Both the position numbers and the translations under genes were made by a program. The notes beneath the pieces were generated by a model. The model saw only the letters and a list, made by a program, of their open reading frames with translations. It did not search any database and was not told where the DNA came from. Below are positions 8,099-18,596 of a stretch of 24,649 nucleotides of DNA, in pieces. Source of the stretch: Dissophora ornata (Eukaryota; Mortierellomycota; Mortierellomycetes; Mortierellales; Mortierellaceae); contig MU617066.1 in assembly GCA_025201705.1 (NCBI GenBank), positions 1-24,649 on the forward strand, read 5' to 3'. How positions within the stretch are numbered: position 1 is the first letter of the stretch; the number at the start of each line of letters is the position of its first letter.

Positions 8099-8622
8099 AT
8101 AGGACTTGGGACGGATGCGGTATAGGGATAAACATAATGGAGGGAAAACTTGTCCCTCACGGCCCATGGATCCAACAACAACAAAAAAAAGTGGTGTGAT
8201 CCATGTCGTGGGTGGTAGTGATGGGGGCATGGGATGAAACCGATTTCGCATTACCGGATCGAGCCATGTGTACGAAGTGAGACATGAAACCACCCAAGGT
8301 AAATATGAGGCCAACGCCATACTATCTAGCCTGACCAACTCGAGTCCCCTCCTTCTTTCGCGCTCTCTCTTCTTGAACGAGGGGGAAAAGGGAGGGGGGG
8401 TGAACGACGACGGGCCGCATCCGGAGGAGAGGACAGAGAGCAAAAGGCGGATCAGGAGCGGGTGGTGCGTTGCACAGAATCCCAGTGTAGCATCGTTGTG
8501 GGAGCTCTCAGAAACCGATACTCCGGCCACAAAATCTTGGGCTGCCGCAATGTTCCCTCTTTTGGGCGAAGACTGTCAAAGTTCAAAATATCGAATGATC
8601 TCCCTTGGACTGGGACTTGCAG

Positions 8623-8666
<44 letters not shown>

Positions 8667-8756
8667 ACTGATAGACTGATTGGCCACCGTTGCACTAACC
8701 TGATCCTTCGTCTTTTTCTTCGAGCAACAGGCCGTTCCTGAGGGCTGCAGCGCTTG
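8099..8756. repeat. ERG25 upstream region with (CT)n tract at 8626-8665
   Basis: No gene is seen between the pseudogene and the ERG25 promoter. The main element is a 40-bp run of CT on the ERG25 coding strand, about 90 bp before the TATA box. Pyrimidine tracts of this kind recur upstream of two other genes in the window. Minus-strand open frames here are GA/Arg-rich shadows of the repeat. Confidence 0.6.
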
Positions 8757-8763
8757 TATAAAA
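8757..8763 (+). promoter_or_regulatory. TATA box of ERG25
   Basis: TATAAAA lies 117 nt upstream of the split start codon, followed by a C/T-rich leader (ctccctctccttctcc), typical of strongly expressed fungal genes. Confidence 0.75.
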
Positions 8764-8873
8764 GGGAGCGGGAACGAACGAGAATCCTTTTCCTGTTCAC
8801 CCACCTCGCCCGCCGTCTCACCTCCCTCTCCTTCTCCTTCTCCCTCATTTTTTCTATCACATCGCGAGCAACC

Positions 8874-9937
8874 ATGTGAGTTTCGACACATCTTTGGGGT
8901 TCACAGGGCACCATACACGAACGCGTCTCTTACATTGCACTCCTTCCTCGCACGGACATCCCAATTAGGTCAAATACGACGGGCTTGACACCACCATTCC
9001 CAGCAACATCCTCGTCGCCCTTCGTGGCACTCCTCGAGACATACTGGGCCTCGTTCTTCCAGGACAGGGACGAAGCCTTCGTCACGTTGATGCTGCTGTT
9101 TGTCTCTCATGAAATCATCTATTTCGGTCGGTGCATCCCGTACTGGATCGCAGATATGATGCCGTCGATGCAAAAGTACAAGATCCAACAAAAGACGATC
9201 CAGAACACATCCAAGAATCAGTGGAAGGTCTTTCGCCATGTGTTGATGTCTCATTTCTTTCTCGAGTTGCCAATGATTGTTGGATTCCACCCTGTAGCAG
9301 TCTATCTGGGCATGGCTATCTCCGCAGTGCCCTTTCCTCCTCTGTAAGCTATTTCATCAGAACAAGAGTCGCCCTCTCACATTTTTTTTTATTATTATCT
9401 CTGGCTAACAAACAACTTTTTTTTTTCAGCTCAAAAATGATCCTCCAGATCTTCCTCTTCTTCGTCTTTGAAGATTTTTTCCATTACTGGGCCCACCGCG
9501 CACTCCACTACGGCGCACTCTACAAACACATCCACAAACAGCACCACGAGTGGTCCGCACCCTTTGGCCTCACGGCCGAATACGCCCACCCTGTCGAAGT
9601 CCTGATTCTCGGCATGGGCACCATCAGCGGCCCTTTGCTCTGGTGCTACTTCACCCACGACCTTCACCTTGCCACCACCATGACCTGGATGACTCTGCGA
9701 TTGTTCCAGGCAGTGGAAGCCCATTCCGGTTACGATTTCCCTTGGTCCACTCATCACTGGTTGCCGTTCTGGTCTGGATCGGAGCATCATGACTACCATC
9801 ACATGGCCTTTACAAACAATTTCTCATCAAGCTTTAGATGGTGGGACCATATCTTTGGAACGAACAAGAAATACCTGGCCTATAAACAGAGACAGAAGAT
9901 GGAACTGCAGGAAAAGAAGGCAAAGAAAGCCCTGTGA
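8874..9937 (+). CDS. ERG25: C-4 methylsterol oxidase (sterol desaturase family)
   Basis: Oxidises the C-4 methyl groups of 4,4-dimethyl sterols in the endoplasmic reticulum during ergosterol synthesis, as part of the complex with Erg26, Erg27 and Erg28. Exons are 8874-8875, 8969-9343 and 9430-9937, giving 294 aa, a normal length for the family. The three histidine clusters that hold the di-iron centre are present: HYWAH (144-148), HKQHH (161-165) and HHDYHH (245-250). Hydrophobic segments include the FVTLMLLFV region and [15 protein letters not shown], and the HEIIYFGR motif typical of Erg25 is present. The C-terminus is lysine-rich (KKAKKAL), fitting an ER-retention signal. The start codon is split: AT at 8874-8875, then gtgagt...attag, then G at 8969, giving [10 protein letters not shown]; an unspliced ATG would meet TGA at once, and the next in-frame Met is about 40 residues inside. 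The gene is intact. Confidence 0.95.
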
Positions 9938-9943
9938 GAAAAA

Positions 9944-9953
9944 AATAAATAAA
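9944..9953 (+). terminator. ERG25 poly(A) signal
   Basis: aataaataaa just 7 nt after the stop region, followed by AT- and T-rich sequence. Confidence 0.6.
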
Positions 9954-10255
9954 TTGTATCATTATTAATTGCTTCATTTCTATGAAGAGATATGCCCCCA
10001 TGTCTAATAATATTCTTGTAGTCTTCTTTTTTTTTTCTTTTATCGATATGGCGGATTTTATTAATCGCAGTCGGTGTGAGGGGTATTAGTCAAGAACGAT
10101 TAAGATTAGAGAGAGAGAGGTAGAATAGGGCAAAAAGAAAAAAAAATAAAATAAAAGGGTAGTGGAGGCGAGAGGAAGGCGCAAACTAATTACAAGGGGG
10201 TGGATTATGGTACATTTGACATTGGGGGAAAGTTGTTGTTGTACACAACTATTCC
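9954..10255. other. Convergent 3' region of ERG25 and the ceramide glucosyltransferase gene
   Basis: AT-rich, with a T run near 10026-10039 and a GA run near 10110. TTTATT at 10056-10061 is AATAAA on the minus strand and is a likely poly(A) signal of the ceramide glucosyltransferase gene. No gene is seen. Confidence 0.5.
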
Positions 10256-13200
10256 TTATGAAGCGACGCTCAACTGAGAGGAAGCAGGGATTTCACGACG
10301 ATGGATCCTTCCACGACGGCTGAGCGAGTCTGAAAGATAAGGCTCCACAGCCTTCGTGAGCTCATCCTCCTCGGTCGATCGACGCCCATGCTCCGCCTCC
10401 GTCTCACTCCTCGTGTTCGAATACTGTTTCGAGTGCACGCGCTCATCATCCTCGCTTTCATCAAACACAGCCTTCTGAAGCTTCATCGTGTTGGGATTCC
10501 TCAGACGGGCGCTTCTTCTCAAAACAGCATCGCTTTCGTAGGCACTGCTTTCATCACCATCATAGTCAAGTCTGTACTTCTTGTTCGTCGCCTTGTTGCC
10601 GCGGTGCTTCAGAGGAGCTGACTGGAGCTTCAAAATCTCTTCCTTTTCAGCAACAACATCTCCGATGGTCTCCTCGCCAGCAATGTGTCCGTCCAAACGC
10701 TCATCCTCTTCTTCCTGGTTACCATTGCGCTGACTCTTGATCAGGATATCGACCACAAAGTGAATAACCGCCAAAGTGTTGCGAACAATAGAAATGACCG
10801 CAGGGCGGCGGAAGAACTTTCTGAGGGAGGCCTGAGTCGACTGAGGAACCATGGTATTTGCCCAGAAAGCAGCCGAGGTTGGCGATGGAGGAACAGAGTC
10901 GGCATTAGAAGAGGATGACGAAGATGGCGAAGATGGAGAGCTGGAGACAGTCTTGGACGACTTTGCAGAAGAGACGGTGGGAGGAATTGCCTTGACAGTT
11001 CCATCGCGCAGCAACATAAAGGTCTGATCGCGCCAATCGACAGTCGATCCAACAACGGCATACGCGTACAGTGGCAAAGCTACCAGCTCGCGCAAGCACC
11101 ACGCCATCAGGAATCCACGCAAGTTGGTCATCTTCTCTCCTGACAGAGCCTGGTACACGCTAAGGTCTACCAGGAACCAGATGACGACATGGAATGCCAA
11201 AAAGTTGAGCGCGTGGATGTTCCAGAGCAGGTTGAAGCCATACGACGCCACAAGACCACATCCCAACATCTCGATATAGGGCTCGACAACAGTTGCTGCG
11301 GTGACGGTGTACTTGCGGATACGGGTCCAGCGTGCACGTCTCAAAAAGTAATCGGAGGGTGTCATGGATCCCAAAGACTGGTAGGCCAGATCACTGGTCA
11401 TTTCATGCTTGTATCCCATATTGAAAATCGCAGTCGCCACAAGGTTGTCCTCGGCCATGTACTTTCCAAAGGCAGCCATTCCTCCGACCTTGTCCAGATC
11501 AGAGCGTCTGTACAGATTCGATTTGCCGACTACACACGAGGCCAGTCCAGTCCAATTGATAAAGAGGTACATTTTGGCATGGACAGTGTCCAGGAACATC
11601 AACTCGAGCTCTGATCCGACTGTTTGGGGACGAACACCGAACGGCAGGTGGTGGACCAGACCGACACCGGGCTTCATCATCTTGTCAACAGACCTGCCCA
11701 TACATCCAGGATCGACATAAACATTCGAGTCGCAGACCCAGACGATGTCGTGCTTAGCGGTCTCGTATGATTGGATCATGTTGTTGATCTTTGGGTTGAT
11801 GCCCACGTTCTTCTCGCCTAGACAGGGGATTGCAGGAAGAGGAGTGAGCGTTAGGAGTCACGTACTGAACACAAGACGTCGCTGACCAACAACAATAGAA
11901 AGAGGAGACGACTGTGCGACACCGTGAGCAGACACCATGATAGCTGCAGGACGAACACCCTTTGCCTCGCATGTTCTCTCATGTAATCCTTTTGAACACA
12001 AATAACGCGACCCGCATGCTTAATCTTGACCCCCCCTTTTTTCTAGACACGGTTGGGTCACACCTGCAGGAATACCGGAAGTGGCCGGTATTGTCCAGGG
12101 GATTGGCCACGATGCCCCTTTCCCCTGCAGCTGCCTTCCGTCTTTGTTTTGCCCACACATTCCTCACCCAAACAGTAGATCGCCTCACTCTTTCTCTTTG
12201 TTTTCACAGCGTGGCCGCCCAGGTACTCCTTAGTTTCTGTCGCGCTAGTTTTCAGCAAACGGTGGTTCGCAGGTCCAGGAACCAACCATGTGTTCCGTAT
12301 CGTCCAGCAGGCACAGGATATAGGGGGGAGAAATGGACGGTCTGTAGTCCATCCACGTAGACACCGTCGATAAACAACTGAACACAGACTTTGAAAACAA
12401 CAACAAAAAAAAAAAGATCCGAGAGCACTGATAACTCTAATCCAACTGCCGCTGGACGAGCATGAAAATGGTGCGTGCAGAGCGCACCTCAAAGGATTGG
12501 ACAAATCGCAACGGAAGGACACGAACAGGGGCTAAAGATGTGCGGCACGCAGCCATGTGGAGAAAGAAGAGAAAAGGAGTGACAGGCTACTACTTACCAA
12601 TGATAATGCGAGCGTCTACCTTGGGATACTGCTTCATGAGATCACGCACAACGGCAATGGCGGGGTCATTGGGCTGGGCAACCGAAAAGATGATCTCGAA
12701 GTTCGGGTAGTCCTGCTGGAAACTGGAGGACAGGTTTTCGTACATGTTGCAGTCAATCCCGCGGAGGGGGCGAATGATGGACACTCCGGGGGCCTCGTCC
12801 TTGGTCATTCTGGAGGACAGGGACCGTTTGTGCCCGATGTATCTCGATCGACTGGTGAAGATTTAAAAAGAAACCGCCAATGGGGGGGCTGGTGGTTAGA
12901 ACAAAGGGGTTCAGATTGACTTTTAACCTCCCGCCGCATCCCGCGCCGATTCGCGTATCTCCTGCAGCCCCGCCTCCTCGGGGGGTCAGAACCAGACCGG
13001 AGCTTTTTTAGTTTTGTTTTATATGTTTGGATGTTTGGGCAAGGCTGGTTGCATAATCCTGCAGGACAAAGAAAGCATGTATGCACAAAGGAAAGTGGCC
13101 ATGCTTGGGCGCGTTTGCACCGTGTCCCCACTGTGGGCTTTCCAACCGACATTCAAGAAAGGGGGGGGGGAAGCAATCGGAAAATAGAAAAGGCAGTTGG

Positions 13201-13359
13201 CGGTGTTTACCTGATGGCGATGGCCGCAAAAGCGGCGGTGAAGGAGAAGACCCAGAAGAAGATGGAGATGACCATGCAGAAGAGCTGGAGGTTGGAATGT
13301 CGCTGCCAGACCGAGTCCAACGGTTGGGAGGGAGATGAGGCGGCTTTGAGTTGCTCCAT
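10256..13359 (-). CDS. Ceramide glucosyltransferase (GT21) with long C-terminal extension
   Basis: Transfers glucose from UDP-glucose to ceramide, making glucosylceramide at Golgi/ER membranes. Exons on the minus strand are 13359-13211, 12851-12598 and 11817-10256, giving 654 aa. The phases join exactly (CATCAG|T, ATTG|GC). An N-terminal membrane anchor spans about 26-49. The GT21 core follows: SIIRPLRGID, NDPAIAVVRDLM, GINPKINNM, CDSN with Asp164, AEDN with Asp258 (probable base) and RRARW at 294-298, the (R/Q)XXRW motif. Two to three C-terminal hydrophobic segments follow (NFLAFHVVIWFLVDL; ELVALPLYAYAVV). The core ends near residue 420. The animal enzyme is about 394 aa, so about 230 residues are extra: a serine/proline run, another hydrophobic segment (RNTLAVIHFVVDILI), then an acidic and basic tail with RRSARLRN. 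The 780-nt second intron is long for this window. Start chosen at 13359 because it precedes the anchor; the preceding bases look like leader. Confidence 0.93.
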
Positions 13360-13542
13360 TGGGTATATCTGTTGGATAGAGGATGCGCTGGGCAGCAGGT
13401 TATATGAGGGGTTAGCTTCTTCCTCTGGTCAAGGTGAGGAAGAAGAAGAGAGGGGTGCGCGAAGGAAGAATAGCGCGAGGAGCAGAGAGACGCGCGCGGA
13501 TGGATGATGGAGATGGAAAGATGGATTGCGCGAGGGAGAGCG

Positions 13543-13582
<40 letters not shown>

Positions 13583-14560
13583 TGCAAAAGCTGAATGAAT
13601 GAACAGATGAATGAAGGGAGGAAAGAGAGGCGAGATCAGGGAGAAGGAACCTTTTATCGTTTGTAGACTACTGTACGCAGCAGGGGAGCATGGTCCGCCT
13701 CAACAGCACACCGATTTACCCATTGCTCTTTCGTTTGTACTCCGCTAGGCAGAGGGTGCGGGAGAGCAGTAGGCGAGATGGATGATGATGCCAGCCAGCG
13801 ATGGACAATGACGAAGAGCTGCACCGAGGAGGCCGTTTCTGCTTCTCCTCGGACGCCGTGTGTCATGCCAGCCAGATCTAATATCACCTTCCTGCTTCCC
13901 TTCCCTTTCCTTCTCCCTTCCCTTTCCTCTTTCCCAAGCCAAGCCAAGGCAAGGCAAGGCCAGATTTGGTTATTTCCTCTGCAGATCTCCCCCTTTCCAG
14001 CCCACGCTGCGCAGGTCTCTCGCTCTGCTCTCAAGCCAGTTGACAAATCCAATCCACTGATAGTGCCTGGTGCATTTGTCATGCACAGGGCAGAGTACAG
14101 CGGTCAGGAACAGTGTGGAGCCATCGCTGCGACCATGGTGTCGAGTGTCCATGTCCCGGCAACACGCATCCAAAACGGTGCTCTGCTCAGTCTCGCTCCC
14201 TGTCCCTTGGGAGCGGAGAGCATGTCAACATGGGATGGACAGGACAGGACAAGACAAGACCAGTAGTAGGCGAAGCCAATATGACTAAACTCGATGCGTT
14301 TTCTTTTTTGGTTGTTGCTGTTGTTTACATCTTGGCTCATCCTTATTTTTTATTTTATTTTATTTTTTTTTGCGCGGCAAAACGATTAAACCAGATCTGC
14401 CTTTCAAAACCTTGCGAGCACGCGCCTCTCCTTTAGATCCCCTGTCTCTTCCGAAATCGGAAAACGGAAGCTGAGACCAAACTTGTTTTTTTTTTTTCTT
14501 TCTTTCCAGCTAGCCTCTCTCTCCATGCAAAAAGAACAAGGAAAGCACGGCGGCGTCTGT
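13360..14560. other. Upstream region of the glucosyltransferase gene / 3' side of WDR53-like gene
   Basis: About 1.2 kb without a supported gene. It holds a (GA)n tract at 13549-13578, which is CT on the glucosyltransferase coding strand, about 190 bp before its ATG. It also has a polypyrimidine stretch near 13885-13935, short pentamer tandem repeats (ccaag/gcaag at about 13936-13961; gacag/gacaa at about 14239-14264) and T runs at 14345-14371 and 14485-14497. Open frames here are low-complexity or overlap each other on both strands; none shows a domain. Confidence 0.5.
13549..13578. repeat. (GA)n microsatellite
   Basis: 30 bp of pure GA on the plus strand, about 190 bp upstream of the minus-strand glucosyltransferase start. 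Confidence 0.9.
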
Positions 14561-17126
14561 TCACACTCGATACACCGCAATGCGCCCCTGCAGCTTCTTC
14601 TCCCCTATCCTCGCATGCGTGCCTGCCACAAACACCTGGCTCTCCCCCACTTGCGCCGACTGGCTCGTCGAGATGCAGTTCAGGCGCTCAAACACATCCG
14701 TGGTCTTGAACTCGACCAGCGGTTGCAGTGGTCGACCGTACGGCAGAGATGGAGTCTCCAGCTGCACCTGCTGCTGTTGCTGTTGTTGTTGCTGTTGCTG
14801 GTGCTGCTTCAGCATATCCTGGATTTTCTGCTGCTGCTGCGCAGATTCGTATCTAGACGCTTGGTCCTCCCAGATAGCAATTGACCCGTTGCTGGCAGAC
14901 GTGACTAGCCAGCCAGGGTTGAACCCCGCATACTCGCTGCGAGATGAGCGCATGAGCGAACAAACAAAAAAAAATATGAATAACTAAGCAAGTGTGTTTC
15001 GGAGACCAAACAAAGCGGAGCTTTCCAAACAAGGCTAAACTGCCAATCTTACATCGTTGCGATGGGAGTAGTGTGTGCGTCGACAAGGCGTCCTCCAACT
15101 AGCCAGTCCTCTGCACCTTTCCCGCTGCTGCTGCTGCCCACAGAGCCCTTCTTCTTCTTGTTCTTCTTTGATGCGCCTGGTGGTACAGGAGTGGTACTAC
15201 TGCTGCTGTTGTCATCCAGTGATGTGCTTGGTGCAGTAGGGGGATCAGCTGCATTATGCAGAAACTGGATGCTGCCGTCTCCAAGACCGATAGCGACGCG
15301 TGTTCCCGAGGGATGCATTGCAATCGAGTGCACAAATGGGGGATTGAACAGCTGCTTGGACTGCGCCCCATCAGGCTGAGGATTGTCTAGACAGTAGTAA
15401 TGTGAGAAAAATCAAAATAGAGGGAGGGCATACGGGTTAGTTGCCTTGTAGTAATGTCGAGAGCAGTAACAGCGAGAGACAGAGAGAGAGAGAGGCAACC
15501 TCTGGGTTACCTGTGTCGATAAGCTGCATAGCACGGCCCTTGTAGAAATCCCATGCTACGACCAGCTTGTCCATGCCACCCGAGAGTGCTGATTGGGGAA
15601 AGGGATTGATCAGCACCAAGGAGAGTTGATTTTTATCAGTGATGTCACCTTTGTGTTGTTTCAGCCCAAAAATACAATTCTCGGTAAAAATAAACGGTAC
15701 CTTGCAGCTCTTTCTTCGGTACAAATTGCACAGTCATCGCAATCTGAACAAAGGGGGGGAGGAGAGCGCGCCATTCGATTCGTTTAGAAACGAGGAGGCC
15801 CCATGAATAGCGAGCTAAAAAAAATGGTCACGGTCCGCTCATATCATCATCACCTACATTGTCGTGCTTGCGCTGCAACTGGCGCATCCACCTGTGTGTC
15901 TTCAGATCCAAAACACGGACATCGCCAGCATCATCGCATGCAGCGAGATAGGTGGCCCTGTGGTTGACTTGGATCTGAAAGGGGATTAGCGTGCGAGTCA
16001 CTTGAAAGAGAGAGAGAGAGAGAGAGAGATTACCTGGTTGATTTCGTCCTCAGCTCCATCGTACATCTTGGTTGCCTGGGTCGTATTGAGAAGAAGCGAC
16101 TCCATCCTCAAGTCGAACGTGTGGATCTTGTCTCCGGAACCCACATAGATCGTGTGGGAATCTGCCGGCGTGAAGGATGTCGTCGTCACCTTGGGGAAGC
16201 AAGTTTACGCGTCAGCTTGTTTCGTTTCATGCAAAAAAGCAAGGATCCCATCAGGGGGTAACGTCTGTGACTTACTGAAGACTCGAATCCTGCCAGAGCC
16301 TTGTGAACCCTGTTGGTTCGCAGGTCCCAGATACGACACGTCTTGTCCTCTAGTCATTTTTTGCCGTTGATTAGAACCTCCTCTCCGAACCCAAATACGG
16401 CCTTTGAAACGAAATGAAATCAAACTCGAAAATGGAACTCCTCTCTGCTCTCACAACAGCGCCTTTCGCCTTGCAAAAAAAAAAACCTCAACCGAAAAGG
16501 TGAGGCGTAGAGAAAACGAACACAGCTCAATCGTTAAAAAAAAATGAATGCCTAAAAAACAAAAACAAAAAAACAAACACGCCGTTTGCAAAAAAAAAGG
16601 CGTATTGCCTAAAAAGTAAAAAACACGCACATGGCTCAAGTGATGATCCGCCATTGGGTACAGTACTGGGGAAGTGGCGCTGAATATATCCTGCCCCCGG
16701 TTTTTTTCTCATAACTCCGAGTCATCACTCATCACGCTACTGCAGGCGGCTAGCTCTTTTCTTTAAATTGCATGGAGGTATTTTTACTCTCAAGCACTGT
16801 ACCACCCCCCTCCCATGCTCTGAACTAACACGTACCGCGCGTTAATTAGTCTCACTCCACACTTGAAGCAGCAGCACCGCCCAAAAAAAAAACCGGTGGC
16901 AAGTATACAGCAAATAACAACTCGCCCGCAATAAAAACAACAATAGTGATTATAAACAACAATGAAAGGTACGGACACGCTGTATGTAAACGCCCAAAGT
17001 CCCCCCCTTTTCCCCGGGTCTGAATTTTTCGCCTGTAGCCTGCCTACCAGAGCCCGAGGCAAGCATCCAATCTCGGTTATCGAGCGTCAAGACGGGGGCT
17101 ACATGGCCGATCAAGAACGATGAGGG
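14561..17126 (-). CDS. WD40-repeat protein, WDR53-like (first exon not found)
   Basis: A beta-propeller protein resembling WDR53, a probable DDB1-CUL4 substrate receptor in animals; the fungal role is unknown. Minus-strand exons are 17126-17048, 16349-16276, 16189-16034, 15974-15858, 15743-15701, 15588-15511, 15386-15053 and 14936-14561; all phases fit, giving 418 residues after the first exon. Visible repeats: LIGHVAPVLTLDNRDWMLAS + GSEDKTCRIWDLRTNRV; TTSFTPADSHTIYVGSGDKI; DDAGDVRVLDLKTHRWM; GGMDKLVVAWDFYKG; HPSGTRVAIGLGDGSIQFL; SASNGSIAIWED. A linker (SSSSTTPVPP, KKNKKKKG) interrupts the last blades, and a polyglutamine run (11 Q, near 14770-14800) follows. The frame upstream of 17126 meets a stop behind an acceptor (cattag), and only a few residues should be missing. 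A tiny first exon is likely; ATG-TCG-CAT at about 17168-17176 followed by gtatta is one candidate, but its 41-nt intron would be very short. The start is unresolved. Confidence 0.8.
16006..16030. repeat. (GA)n tract in a WDR53-like intron
   Basis: GA run immediately behind the donor of the 59-nt intron 15975-16033, so on the coding strand this small intron is nearly all CT. A similar run at 15478-15494 lies in the intron 15387-15510. Confidence 0.8.
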
Positions 17127-18380
17127 CTAATGTACAAGACATTGTATGTGTGTGTGTGTTTTAATACATGCGACATATATTAAGAAAAGGAGAACGACGG
17201 TGTCAGAACTAGCGAACAAACGGACACACATTTTGTTATCGGATAACCCATCTTGAGTTAACATGAAGCATGCAAAAAAAAAAAAAAGGAAGACACAGAG
17301 CAGATCAGCAGTGCGTGTGTGCTCTGCAACGTCATGAGGCAATACATGCGCCAGGGATAGTCGAGGAGGGCCGCTCGCTGTAGACAGAACAGAACAGAAC
17401 AAGAAGGGATTGGGTTGTTCTAAATATACCTACATGCTGCTGCTGCATAGTGTGGGATCGCTTGTATGGGCGTCTCTCTCTCTTTTTTTTTTCTTGTCTG
17501 ATCTCTGTGTGCTGCTTCTCTCTCTCTCTCTGTCTCGCGATGGATGAATGGCAGCTGGTGGATGGGTCTGGACGATGGATCGGCAATGTCGCTTTGCGGA
17601 TGTGCGGGTGGTGAGCGAGAGATCGGAAAAGACAGGTGCGATCTGTAATTGAACGGTCCATGCACCCCCCTCTCTCTCAGTACACAGTCAGAAAGTCAGA
17701 GGCGCACCGCACCGCACCACCCCTCGTTTGATCTGCACCTCCACCCTCCGATCGTCCTGGTAACAACATCGAACAATATCGCTCACAGACATGGCTCCAT
17801 AAAACCCCCTCCTTCTTTCCTTGGTCGCTCCCGTCATTCCATTCATTCCATTCCATTCATTCCTCCATTCATTCTTTCCTGATCCCCTCCCTCTTGCCTC
17901 TCCCTTCGTCTGTGCCTGGAAACAACCCCCCCAATATCCATCCACACTCGGCACTATCCTCCTCTCCTCCGTGGTGAGTTACTGCACTCGCTTCTCCTCG
18001 TCTGTCCCACCCTTCTAGTGCGAAGAAGAAACTGTTTTCCCTTGCCAAAGTTCCCATCCCTCCTAGTCCGAGTCCAAGGAGGACCGTGTGTTGAGCCTTC
18101 CACACTCTGTTGTTGAGACGTTTCGAAACGGTCGAAGTCAGTTGCAACTTCTTGGCTTCCCAGCTGTCAGGGCATTTCGACCTTTCTTTGTTTCTCCCCC
18201 TTCGCTCTGTCTGCCAATGACATTGAATCCTCCATTGCCCATGTCCCTCTTTTTTTACTCTTGTTTACCACCACCCCACCTGCCCGCCTCCTATTCTCCT
18301 CGGTCACACGTCTGATGCTCATAACAGTCCAAGTAACTCCCTCAAAACTCGTCCTCGTTCGCAAGCCAGCCTGGTCTTCT

Positions 18381-18427
<47 letters not shown>

Positions 18428-18596
18428 CTCTCTCTCTCTCTCCCTCTCTCTCTCCCTCTCTCTCTGTCGTCCTGTCTCTAGTTGACCTCGAGTAGATATA
18501 ACGCCCATCCTCGCAGCACAGTGGAGGAAGCCTTTTTAGAGTTCTATTTCATTTTTCATTATTCGTTTTGGGGGAGAAAAAACACACACGATAGAA
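17127..18596. other. Divergent intergenic region (WDR53-like / membrane protein)
   Basis: About 1.4 kb between divergent genes. It should contain the missing first exon of the WDR53-like gene and both promoters, but no TATA box stands out. It has a GT run (17145-17159), a CT/T stretch (17477-17535), several catt(c)c repeats (17836-17880) and the large CT tract listed separately. Many overlapping frames on both strands are Arg/Glu/Ser shadows of these repeats. Confidence 0.5.
18383..18465. repeat. (CT)n tract upstream of the membrane protein gene
   Basis: About 80 bp of CT with a few interruptions (ttctcttctc, ccctctc), on the coding strand, ending about 130 bp before the ATG at 18597. Confidence 0.9.

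Noticed and set aside
8583..8914. Arg/Glu-rich minus-strand frames over the CT tract
   Set aside because: Translation of GA repeats overlapping the ERG25 promoter, with no supporting features. The same applies to similar frames at 17332-17665 and 18167-18508.
12058..12522. A 154-codon minus-strand frame inside the 780-nt glucosyltransferase intron
   Set aside because: Cys/Ser-rich, random-looking composition, no domain. The flanking exons join in phase without it.
14580..14987. Plus-strand frame with a poly-Cys run
   Set aside because: It is the antisense of the polyglutamine exon of the WDR53-like gene.
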